From the NCBI GenBank assembly GCA_046153945.1, contig JBJXFF010000025.1, forward strand, positions 1 to 64,000: 64,000 bases of DNA, written 5' to 3'. The position numbers were made by a program, and so were the translations under genes. The notes under the pieces were generated by a model. It did not search any database, was not told the DNA's origin, and worked only from the letters and a program-made list of their open reading frames with translations. Position 1 is the first letter of the stretch. Each line of letters starts with the position of its first letter. Source of the stretch: SXOA01 sp046153945 (lineage in GTDB: Bacteria; Planctomycetota; Planctomycetia; Pirellulales; Pirellulaceae). Shown one piece after another: positions 50,287 to 57,343 of the stretch.

Positions 50287-50807
50287 GGCTTCCGCGTCAT
50301 CCAGGGCCATTCGACTTTTTCAATTAGCTGAACGACAGCGCTTTCGATGATAAAGGCTTGCAGCGGGCTGCCGGCGTTTTCCGTTTCCTGGCGGAGGATA
50401 CCCGACACCTTGACGGGCCGCCCGTAGGCCTTGAGGTGAAGAAAATTGCCGGGTTCCACGAAGACTTTGGCGTCATTCATGAGGACGCATTCGCCGAGCC
50501 CTTTGTCGTAGCTCCCCCAGGCAATTCCCTCCACGGTCACCCGCTGGCCGACGGCATCCTGCCAGGCGAACGTCTGCTTGTCATGTTCGTAACCCTGCGG
50601 GGATGAAGCGGCCTTTTCCGTCGCTGAAGAGAACGATCCTTGACGAAACTCCAGATCGAGAGTCGGGACCGGAGTTCCATTGGGGGTGAGGCCAAAAGCA
50701 ACGCTCGGAGCCAGTTCTGCGCTCAAACGCCGATGGTCCAGCCACCAGGCGGTAGCCACGGCCACGATGACGGTAATAAAGAACAGGTCGCGGATGGTGA
50801 ATTTCAT
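50283..50807 (-). CDS. MKFTIRDLF-type membrane protein with soluble domain (174 aa)
   Basis: The N-terminal helix MKFTIRDLFFITVIVAVATA is followed by WWLDHRRL, the intact Trp-Trp pair, then a ~140-residue extracytoplasmic domain with LTPNGTPVPTLDLEFRQGSF, VTVEGIAWGSYDKGLGECVL and KVSGILRQETENAG. The second half resembles a small beta-barrel, OB-like fold by pattern only. ATG 50807 overlaps the stop of the MKYSLRSLM gene at 50804. It is the longest member of its type here. Confidence 0.72.
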   Translation of the reverse strand: MKFTIRDLFFITVIVAVATAWWLDHRRLSAELAPSVAFGLTPNGTPVPTLDLEFRQGSFSSATEKAASSPQGYEHDKQTFAWQDAVGQRVTVEGIAWGSYDKGLGECVLMNDAKVFVEPGNFLHLKAYGRPVKVSGILRQETENAGSPLQAFIIESAVVQLIEKVEWPWMTRKP

Positions 50808-50989
50808 GGGAACCAGCGTGATTTGCCAAACGAAGAAAACCACCGCAAGAAGCCGTAGCATCCCAGCCCAACCGAAACCAGCCAGGCCACATTCCAAAAC
50901 CAGGGACTCCACCACAACCACACGATACCAGCCACAAGCGGCGGAAGCACAGCACCAATGATCATCAGGCTCCGCAGGCTGTACTTCAT
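50804..50989 (-). CDS. MKYSLRSLM-type membrane protein (61 aa)
   Basis: MKYSLRSLMIIGAVLPPLVA, a Trp-rich loop (GIVWLWWSPWFWNVAWL), a second hydrophobic segment and a basic end (FGKSRWFP). ATG 50989 overlaps the stop of the DUF6714-like gene and its stop overlaps the MKFTIRDLF gene: both ATGA. A frame in another phase through the same DNA is open but has no cassette start. Confidence 0.65.
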   Translation of the reverse strand: MKYSLRSLMIIGAVLPPLVAGIVWLWWSPWFWNVAWLVSVGLGCYGFLRWFSSFGKSRWFP

Positions 50990-51540
50990 GGGGGATGTTT
51001 CGCTCCTCGAAACCGCGTAATCGCTGCATTGATGGTTTCCGGTTCGCGAGAGAAACTTCCCCAGAAACGAATGCATTCAATGATCGCTTCGCGTTGCGAG
51101 GTCGTCAACAAACTTGGAAATTCACGAGCGGTATATGATTCATCGATCAATCGACCAATGAAATCCTGATGAAATTCGCCTTTGAGCTCAGCGACGAGGA
51201 AAGCCGGAGTGTGAAAACGCATTCCCTTCGCATCGAGAAACGACGGTGCAGCATTGCATTGCCCCAAAAGATCCGCAGGAATTTTCTGCCAGTCTTGTTT
51301 TTCGTCAATGGCCCGAAGTCGCTTCAATTCTTCTGGCCCGGCGTAGTCATCAATCCCGTCCGATTCGCGTAGGCCCACGCCGTCTTCCAGTTCTACGCCA
51401 GCAAACGCGTCGCGAACCAAGTTGATCAGTTCATCGGCCCGATGACATTGAGAAAGCCTCGCTTCCGCTTCGACAATCGTCGAACGGTCATACCCGTTCT
51501 CTCGCATTTTCTCAATGTCGGCGGCGGTGATTCTATCCAT
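50986..51540 (-). CDS. DUF6714-like protein (184 aa)
   Basis: From ATG 51540. The pattern HRADELINLVRDAFAGVELE, DGVGLRESDGIDDYA, DWQKIPADLL, MRFHTPAFLVAEL and EFPSLLTTSQREAIIECIRFW matches what I remember of DUF6714, a small family of unknown function. Soluble, no signal peptide. The start ATG lies inside the end of the decayed MKFTIRDLF frame; the stop overlaps the next MKYSLRSLM start (ATGA). It is a cargo gene of the cluster. Confidence 0.68.
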   Translation of the reverse strand: MDRITAADIEKMRENGYDRSTIVEAEARLSQCHRADELINLVRDAFAGVELEDGVGLRESDGIDDYAGPEELKRLRAIDEKQDWQKIPADLLGQCNAAPSFLDAKGMRFHTPAFLVAELKGEFHQDFIGRLIDESYTAREFPSLLTTSQREAIIECIRFWGSFSREPETINAAITRFRGAKHPP

Positions 51541-51679
51541 AAGCAGCAAATCCTCTGGGTGGCCGGAACTCCTTGAATTCCCAACTCCAGGCGTCCAACA
51601 TATACCAATCCACGCATCACACCGATGCTAGGGCCACAATCAACGTCACGAGGAACAAGTCGCGGATTGTGAATTTCAT
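51533..51679 (-). pseudogene. Truncated MKFTIRDLF membrane peptide (TGA at first conserved Trp)
   Basis: ATG 51679 overlaps the previous stop (ATGA). It encodes MKFTIRDLFLVTLIVALASV, then TGA at codon 21, the position of Trp 21 in intact paralogues (TGG to TGA). In frame after the stop come CVDWYMLDAWSWEFKEF and RPPRGFAAYG, with Asp 24 aligned to the conserved WWLD/WLMD Asp. Either a decayed gene or a 20-residue peptide. Confidence 0.55.
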
Positions 51680-51867
51680 GGGGTCGGGGATGATGGCTTT
51701 TGATGGGCCAAAACGGGCTCCAGAATTATATCAGGCTCGTCGTCGCCCCATTGCATTCGACGGAACGCAGTCACGTTGTGCCAGCGGCACAAGGCAAACC
51801 ATCCGCCGGCCAGAAGCGGTGGCAGCACCAGTACCACAATCATCAGACTTCGCAGGCTGTACTTCAT
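51676..51867 (-). CDS. MKYSLRSLM-type membrane protein (63 aa)
   Basis: MKYSLRSLMIVVLVLPPLLA, then GGWFALCRWHN, and an acidic/Pro-rich tail (MQWGDDEPDIILEPVLAHQ). One transmembrane helix. The stop overlaps the following MKFTIRDLF start (ATGA). It lies 66 bases after the TEAEWL-family gene. Confidence 0.66.
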   Translation of the reverse strand: MKYSLRSLMIVVLVLPPLLAGGWFALCRWHNVTAFRRMQWGDDEPDIILEPVLAHQKPSSPTP

Positions 51868-51933
51868 GGCTGGCGTGGTTTGAGTGCTGGAGAGCATGGC
51901 GGGCGAAACGAATAGCAGGCAAATTATGCCCGC

Positions 51934-52650
51934 CTATCCCTTCTCCAGTATTGCATCAACGACCCAGCAACCTTTCACGTGCAGCCCTGCGCTGCGGCAG
52001 TGGTTGAGCACCTCTTGGCTGTTGCAACCCGCTGCTTCAAGGGAATCGGCCAAACTCGGATATTCATCATGGGCCGCGTTAGCATAGATGCGCTGGGCGA
52101 TTCGCTGAACATGGGGCGTAGCCCAGGCTAGCTCGAAGCGTACTGGCCGAAATGGGTTGCCGAAAATGCAATGCATGACCTGCACTTGCATCTTCGATTC
52201 GGCGAGCTTGGCTCGTTTCCATTCTGGTGTATCTGGCGGAGCGGCGAAGCATGCTGCCGCATCGGAGCAATTGCCGACGGACTGCAGGTCGCCATCAAGG
52301 ACGTGATAGGCGGCTAGGCCGGCATCGGGGATCGCTCGCAAGAGAGGCGTAGCATATTTCCCGTCATCCGCTTCATCAGCCATCACCTTCCAGGCGTTCA
52401 ATGCAAGCGAATGTGCCTCGCGGAGTTCGTCCTCGGAAACCGGTTCGTCACTTGATCGTTCTTTGATCGCGATTGCCCTTCGTCCCCCTTCGTCGGTAAG
52501 CAGAGGCCAAATGCGCCTAATGCATGCGCACGCAAGCAAACCCTGTTTGCGCCAGACCGGCTGGTCGCGATATCGATAATGAATAAAGAAGGCAAGTTTT
52601 TCCGAATCGTCGGTCGATAGCCATTCTGCTTCAGTGACGTCGCTACTCAT
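51934..52650 (-). CDS. TEAEWL-type conserved planctomycete protein (238 aa)
   Basis: Matches the family I remember from Gemmata relatives: VTEAEWLSTDDSEKLAFF, a Cys-rich helix (GLLACACIRRIWPLLTDEG), RRAIAIKE, IFGNPFRPV, IYANAAHDEYPSLADSLEAA, GCNSQEVLNHCR and the ending HVKGCWVVDAILEK. Soluble. In other genomes it occurs in many copies beside short repeats and small genes. The function is unknown. First full gene of the minus-strand cluster. Confidence 0.75.
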   Translation of the reverse strand: MSSDVTEAEWLSTDDSEKLAFFIHYRYRDQPVWRKQGLLACACIRRIWPLLTDEGGRRAIAIKERSSDEPVSEDELREAHSLALNAWKVMADEADDGKYATPLLRAIPDAGLAAYHVLDGDLQSVGNCSDAAACFAAPPDTPEWKRAKLAESKMQVQVMHCIFGNPFRPVRFELAWATPHVQRIAQRIYANAAHDEYPSLADSLEAAGCNSQEVLNHCRSAGLHVKGCWVVDAILEKG

Positions 52651-52702
52651 TCCTGAATTCCTGCTTGGACTTAATCTTCGGGCTAAACAGGCTGTACCTC
52701 AT
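52643..52702 (-). CDS. Degenerate MKYSLR leader mini-ORF (19 aa)
   Basis: Reads MRYSLFSPKIKSKQEFRNE; the cassette appears as ATGAGGTACAGCCTG. The stop codon overlaps the start region of the TEAEWL gene. It sits directly at a candidate promoter, so it would be the first frame of the cluster transcript. Confidence 0.4.
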   Translation of the reverse strand: MRYSLFSPKIKSKQEFRNE

Positions 52703-53152
52703 TCGGGCATTGTAGCGGGAGCGCCGCGGAACACCAAAAAAATATTTCGGCACCCCCTTGGCTCTTGGACCTCAATAGTGTACAATAGAACAAATACGGG
52801 CCGGCGGGAAACCGGTGAGTTCTTTGACAAGTTGATAGCAGAGATGTGTGGAGGGCGTGGAGACGGTGCGCGCGGAGGGAAGGAGCTGGAGGATTTGAGA
52901 TTTGAGATTTGAGATTTGAGACGTGGGGGCCGCCTGAACGCGGGACTCCAGCGGGCGCGAATCAGGAAATCGGGTTTTGGATCAACGGTGAATCGCGTGA
53001 ATCAGCGTAAGGTACCTATGTGCAATGACTTGCGATGATTCATGATCGCCGATACGCCGCGCGCAAGAGGCTTGAATCCGATGAATCGGCTGCCTCGTCT
53101 GGGGGGTGCAGGGGTGGCGGCCATTGCTCACCGCGTGGTCGCGGTGGCTAAG
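52703..53152. other. Intergenic between the cluster and the PQQ-like gene
   Basis: 450 bases. It holds the candidate cluster promoter (52709-52737), a GTACAATAGAAC box near 52783, four tandem GATTTGA units (about 52892-52920), GTGAATC-type units near 52989-53010, and a half copy of the palindromic repeat (53117-53160). No gene seen. Confidence 0.5.
52709..52737 (-). promoter_or_regulatory. Candidate promoter of the small-gene cluster, apparently leaderless
   Basis: On the minus strand: TTGGTG (52732-52737), a 17-base spacer, TACAAT (52709-52714). Six bases separate the -10 box from ATG 52702, so transcription would begin at or next to the A of that ATG. The -35 match is only moderate. Confidence 0.35.
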
Positions 53153-53160
53153 CTATCTGG
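53117..53160. repeat. Palindromic repeat element, half copy B
   Basis: Matches 45565-45608 at about 40 of 44 bases (GCGGCCATTGCTCACCGCGT ... GCTATCTGG). Its last bases provide the stop codon of the PQQ-like gene (TAG at 53153-53155 on the minus strand). Confidence 0.65.
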
Positions 53161-54406
53161 TCTCCTCCAGCCGGTACAGGCAGGTCTTCGTCCGTAGAAA
53201 TATCGCTTTCCCGCTCACTGCCGGGGAGGCCATGCAGCCTTCGTCGAGCTTGTTCATGGCGAGCTGCTGATACTCGCGGCCTGCTTTGAACACGAAGGTC
53301 TTGCCGTCCTGGTCGCTGATGTAGATTTTCCCCGCGGCATCAATGGGGGAAGCGGAGAAGCTGCCGCCGAGGCGTTTGGTCCAGATCGGCTCGCCCGTTT
53401 TGATGTCGAGGCAATTGGCCACGCCCCCGTCGGAGATCAAATAGAGGCAATCGTCGATGAGGAGGGGCGAAGGCTTGTTGGGGGCACCCGAGGCTTGCTG
53501 CCAGACGACGTGGGTATCGGTGATGATTCCGCTCCCGCCGAGCCGGGCTCCCAGCACTTGCGGCTTCATGTATCCCGTGTTGAGGAACATCATCCCCTTG
53601 CCGACGACCGGCCGCGAGGCATGGCTGAATCCGTCGTACCCCAGCCGCCAGAGTTCCCGGCCGCTTTCCGCGTCATACCCGTAGGCGGCATTGGCACCGG
53701 TGGTGATGACCTGCGGCTTGCCGTCGACCTGGGCAATCACCGGGGTGGAAAATGCTTTGCGAGACTCCGGCTGGACGGAGGTGAGATCGACCGACCGGGG
53801 CGTTCGCCACTTCGTCTCGCCATGGTCCGTGTTCAGGGCGACGGTGTACTGCGAGTCGGTTCCATCGAAGGTCAGGATGAGCAGCTTTCCCGACAACACC
53901 GGCGAAGAGCCGGGACCGACGCTGTGGCTCACACTCAAATCGGCCCGCCGCCAAACGATGCTCCCTGTTTGGGTGTTGATCGCCGCCGTTCCGTGCTTGC
54001 CGAAATGGACGTAGACCCTGCCGGCCTCGATGACGGGGGAGGGAGAGGCATGGCTGTTGAGGTCATGGATCGTCTCCGGCTTCTCGACCTCGAACACCTT
54101 GATCCGGTGCGTCACCTCGCCGCTTTCTTTGTTCAGGCAAAGGGCGTACAGCTCTTTGCCGTCGCTCGTTGCGGTCGTCAGCCAGATTTGGTCCCCCCAG
54201 ATCACCGGAGTGCTCCAGCCGCGGCCCGCGATGGCTGTCTTCCAACGGATGTTTTTTTGCTCGCTCCACTCGCTCGGGAGGACTTTGGAATCGCTGTGTC
54301 CGTCCATGTTTGGGCCGCGGAAATCGGGCCAGTTGTCGCCGGCGAAGGCCGAGGAACCAAGCAGAAAGGTGAGCAGCGGGGTCAGCAGGAAATGAATTCG
54401 CGTCAT
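53153..54406 (-). CDS. Exported PQQ-like beta-propeller protein
   Basis: 417 residues from ATG 54406 with GAGGA just upstream; signal peptide IHFLLTPLLTFLLGSSAFA. It begins with WPDFRGPNMDGHSD, the usual opening of planctomycete outer-membrane-assembly-like PQQ propellers, and continues with blades of the form Y-(D/L)xxTGxxxW (LNKESGEV, TQTGSIVWRR, AESGRELWR, IKTGEPIWTKR). No quinone-binding residues can be claimed, and no cytochrome is fused. Probably periplasmic scaffold or an enzyme of unknown substrate. The stop codon lies in a dispersed repeat. A paralogue starts beyond 64 kb. Confidence 0.87.
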   Translation of the reverse strand: MTRIHFLLTPLLTFLLGSSAFAGDNWPDFRGPNMDGHSDSKVLPSEWSEQKNIRWKTAIAGRGWSTPVIWGDQIWLTTATSDGKELYALCLNKESGEVTHRIKVFEVEKPETIHDLNSHASPSPVIEAGRVYVHFGKHGTAAINTQTGSIVWRRADLSVSHSVGPGSSPVLSGKLLILTFDGTDSQYTVALNTDHGETKWRTPRSVDLTSVQPESRKAFSTPVIAQVDGKPQVITTGANAAYGYDAESGRELWRLGYDGFSHASRPVVGKGMMFLNTGYMKPQVLGARLGGSGIITDTHVVWQQASGAPNKPSPLLIDDCLYLISDGGVANCLDIKTGEPIWTKRLGGSFSASPIDAAGKIYISDQDGKTFVFKAGREYQQLAMNKLDEGCMASPAVSGKAIFLRTKTCLYRLEETR

Positions 54407-54570
54407 AGTTCCTCGGTATTTCTTATGCCAGTGTCTCGCCATTGTACTATCAACTGCCTACTGCATACTGCCTACTCTACCTTCCGCCTCCCCCGCCCCT
54501 ACGTCTCCCGCTCATCACTTCCTATAATTCATCCTCCCCAGCCCCAAGTCCCTAGCCCCCAGCCCCTGCC

Positions 54571-55149
54571 TTGGAAATCGTCGCCTACCCCCATCCGACT
54601 CTCCGTCACAAGAGCAAGCCGCTGCGCAAGGTGGATGCCGAGCTGAAGAAGATGGTCGGCGAGATGTTCGAGCTGATGTATGCCAACAAGGGGATCGGCC
54701 TGGCGGCGAACCAAGTGGACCTACCGCTGCGGTTCTTCATTCTCAACCTGTCCGGTAAAAAGGGGGAAGGGGAGGAAATGGTCTTTCTCAACCCGGTCGT
54801 CAGCTTTCCCAAGGGGAGCGAAGAGGCGGAGGAGGGTTGTCTGAGCCTGCCGGGTCTGTACGGCAACGTCATCCGTCCCAAGCAGGTGCGGGTGAATGCC
54901 TATTCGCTCGAAGGGAAGGAGTTCATCGCGGATGTCTCCGGCCTGATGGGCCGCTGCATTCAGCACGAGACCGACCACCTCGACGGGGTTCTCTTCACCG
55001 ACCGGATGAACCCCACCTCCCGCACCGACATCGCCTACGACCTGCACGAATTCGAAACCGCCTTCGAAAGCCGCCGCGCCACGGGCAGTATTCCGAGCGA
55101 TGAGCAGATTGCGGCTCGGCTGGCGGAGCTGGAACGGAAATACTCGTAG
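54571..55149 (+). CDS. def: Peptide deformylase
   Basis: 192 residues from TTG 54571. It removes the N-formyl group from new proteins with a metal ion. All three motifs are present: GIGLAANQ (41-48), EEGCLSLPG with metal ligand C90, and QHETDHLDG with ligands H132 and H136 and catalytic E133. TTG is taken as start because the protein then opens with EIVAYPHPTLR as in relatives; no Shine-Dalgarno is visible. Usually paired with fmt, which is not here. Confidence 0.94.
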   Translation: MEIVAYPHPTLRHKSKPLRKVDAELKKMVGEMFELMYANKGIGLAANQVDLPLRFFILNLSGKKGEGEEMVFLNPVVSFPKGSEEAEEGCLSLPGLYGNVIRPKQVRVNAYSLEGKEFIADVSGLMGRCIQHETDHLDGVLFTDRMNPTSRTDIAYDLHEFETAFESRRATGSIPSDEQIAARLAELERKYS

Positions 55150-55174
55150 ACTTCGTGGGATAAGCTCGATTGTT

Positions 55175-56179
55175 TTACGGCAGATAGCTATCCAGCATCA
55201 CTGTCCCCGGCTCGGCACTGACTTGGCACTGGACGGCAGACGCGGGAATTAGAACAGTTTGCCCTAGAGTGAGTTGTTCGCTGCTCGCGTCCCAAGAAAG
55301 TTTGACCGAGCCCGCCAGGACCGAGAGGATGTGAAACCGCTCGTCGCCGCCGATTGAGCATTGCGCAGCGGGTTCAGTTCCATTCATCTGCCAGCGGTCT
55401 AGCACAAACTTGTCGCAGGAGACAAGCCGCTGGACGAACGGTCGCTCAGTCGACTGCGGAATCTGCGGCTGGACGGGACCGGCGGAGTAGTTGATTGCGG
55501 CGAGGCTTTCTTCGACGTGCAGTTGCCGTGGTTTGCCGTCGGGTCCAACGCGGTTCCAATCGAAGAGGCGGAAAGTGGTGTCGCTCGCCTGCTGGATTTC
55601 CGCGACCACGAGTCCGGCTCCCAAGGCATGCACGGTTCCCGCCGGGATGAAGATGCAGTCCCCCACCTGCGGCTCATACTTGTGCAGGCACAGTTCCGTC
55701 GTCCCCCGATGAACTTCCCGCTCCAATGCCGGCCGGTCAAAACCCCGTTTCAGCCCCGCATACACCACACTCCCCGGCTCCGCGGCCAGAATTACCCACG
55801 CTTCCGTCTTCCCCAAATCCGGCGACACCTGCTTCGCCGCTGCTGCATCATTAGGATGGACCTGCACCGAAAGCACTCGCCGGCAATCGAGAAACTTGAA
55901 CAGCAGGGGAAAGCGAGTGACTTGTTTCTCCTGCAAGTGTCTTCCCAGCAACTCCTTTCCATGTTGCCCCACGACATCACCCAGCGTCATGCCCCTCAGC
56001 GGGCCTTCAATTACAACCGACTGATCCGCCCCATGGTCCGCCAACTCCCAACTCTCCGCGTAGTCGTCTCCTTCCCCAATTGGTTTCTTCAACAGCGTCC
56101 CCAGCCGACGGCCGCCCCACAAATAGCGTTTGAAAAGAGGGGCGAAACGCAGCGGCGACAACTCCGAACCTTCTCCCAT
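55175..56179 (-). CDS. manA: Mannose-6-phosphate isomerase, class I
   Basis: 334 residues from ATG 56179 (AGGA three bases before it); an ATG at 56194 is also possible and the frame further upstream is repeat-derived. It interconverts mannose-6-phosphate and fructose-6-phosphate. Zinc-site features are QVHPND (106-111), KTE (124-126) and FIPAGTVHALG; LFDWNRVGPDGKPR is a further family signature. The second cupin half ends LIPASAVQCQV. It lies 68 bases after the start side of the PIG-L gene, same strand. Confidence 0.9.
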   Translation of the reverse strand: MGEGSELSPLRFAPLFKRYLWGGRRLGTLLKKPIGEGDDYAESWELADHGADQSVVIEGPLRGMTLGDVVGQHGKELLGRHLQEKQVTRFPLLFKFLDCRRVLSVQVHPNDAAAAKQVSPDLGKTEAWVILAAEPGSVVYAGLKRGFDRPALEREVHRGTTELCLHKYEPQVGDCIFIPAGTVHALGAGLVVAEIQQASDTTFRLFDWNRVGPDGKPRQLHVEESLAAINYSAGPVQPQIPQSTERPFVQRLVSCDKFVLDRWQMNGTEPAAQCSIGGDERFHILSVLAGSVKLSWDASSEQLTLGQTVLIPASAVQCQVSAEPGTVMLDSYLP

Positions 56180-56247
56180 TTTCCTGCCAACCATTTTTCT
56201 GCTATCCCTTCTGTCCGTGTCTTCCGCGTTTTCCGTGTCCCAACCCA

Positions 56248-57165
56248 TCACTTCGCAATAGGAAACAACTTCTTTAGCTCCTCCGCGCTCGGCCGCCGCC
56301 CGTACTCGCAAATCTCAAACGACTCCGCATACTTCACCGCTTTCCCAGCCTCTTCGCCGTACATTTCCAGCAGCACAGCCCTCGCCTTGTCCGCCTCGCG
56401 CATCTGCCGATCTTGCCAGCGGCTCTTGAGCCAGGCTTTGCGGCCGGCGGTGTCGCTTTCGGGAGGGACTGAGCGGACGAACTCCTCGCTGCCGCTGGCG
56501 CCCCCTTCGTAGACTTGCGAGGCAAGTTCGTGGACGGCGTCGATCTTCTGCTCGAAAACGTCGTCAATCGAAACAGCGACATCCGGCTTGAACGGATACG
56601 GCCGCTGAAAGCCGTCGCTGGAGAAGAGGAAGACCGGGTTGGTTTTGAGCGGCGGCGAATCGGGGCAGAAGAACGGCACGGTAACCATGAAGGCGGCATC
56701 CTGCACCAGCACGCCGACGTACCTATGATCCGGGTGATAATCCCACGGTCGGTGCGAGATGACGATGTCCGCTTTCCACTCCCGGATGACCTTGGTAATC
56801 AGCTTGCGGTTTTCCAGCGTCGGCAGCAGCTCACCATCGTGAATGTCCAGCACCTGCGACTCGGTCCCTAGCTTCTTCGCCGCCGCCTGCACCTCCGCCG
56901 CGCGTCGCTGAGCCAGTGGGCCGCCAGCCATCTTCCAGTGCCCGATGTCCCCGTTCGTCACCGAAACCAGCTTCACATGATGCCCCAGCTTCGCCCACTT
57001 CGCCGCCGTCCCGCCGGCTTTGAACTCCGCATCGTCGGGATGTGCTCCGAAGACCAGAATCCGAAGCTTGCCATCGGCATCGGCGGCGGAGGCAGATTGA
57101 GGAGCGACAACGGAACTGAGAAGTGTGGCGGTAACAAACGAGAACGAGAGCAAGAGGGATTTCAT
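56248..57165 (-). CDS. Exported PIG-L family deacetylase
   Basis: 305 residues from ATG 57165, chosen because a signal peptide follows (LLLSFSFVTATLLSSVVAPQ, then SASA). The zinc motif is AHPDDAE (41-47); also SVTNGDIGHW, QRRAAEVQAAAKKLG, and the second His pair in WDYHPDHRYVG. Members remove N-acetyl groups from sugars such as GlcNAc-linked compounds. The neighbour is manA, which suggests sugar metabolism, but the exported location points to an external or envelope substrate. Confidence 0.88.
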   Translation of the reverse strand: MKSLLLSFSFVTATLLSSVVAPQSASAADADGKLRILVFGAHPDDAEFKAGGTAAKWAKLGHHVKLVSVTNGDIGHWKMAGGPLAQRRAAEVQAAAKKLGTESQVLDIHDGELLPTLENRKLITKVIREWKADIVISHRPWDYHPDHRYVGVLVQDAAFMVTVPFFCPDSPPLKTNPVFLFSSDGFQRPYPFKPDVAVSIDDVFEQKIDAVHELASQVYEGGASGSEEFVRSVPPESDTAGRKAWLKSRWQDRQMREADKARAVLLEMYGEEAGKAVKYAESFEICEYGRRPSAEELKKLFPIAK

Positions 57166-57299
57166 GGCGGCATCTCGGGAAGGAGAAGTGCGGAGTTTTC
57201 CGAATTCCCGAATGATAGCCGAGAAAGCCGACTGACAGAAAAAGGGGGGCGAGAAAAATCGTGCCGGCTGTAGTGCCACATGAATGTGATCAACGCCTT

Positions 57300-57325
57300 C
57301 ACGCCCACGCAAAGCCGTGGGCGTG
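57300..57325. repeat. Perfect 10-bp hairpin CACGCCCACG / CGTGGGCGTG
   Basis: A 6-base loop CAAAGC. It lies 18 bases past the stop of the TIGR03009 gene on the minus strand; no T tail, so a weak terminator at best. Confidence 0.6.
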
Positions 57326-57343
57326 CCACCCATTCGTAAACAG

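Noticed and set aside
46047..52702. Reading the small-gene cluster as a toxin-immunity array
   Set aside because: No toxin, secretion or LXG/Rhs domain is visible. DUF6714-like and TEAEWL proteins are of unknown function, so the idea is only a possibility.
52776..52830. GTACAATAGAAC followed by GTTCTTTGACAA, reminiscent of some CRISPR leaders
   Set aside because: No direct repeats with spacers follow and there are no cas genes in the window.
53495..54646. Plus-strand frame of 383 codons opposite the PQQ-like gene
   Set aside because: Antisense shadow; the minus-strand protein has a signal peptide and propeller motifs.
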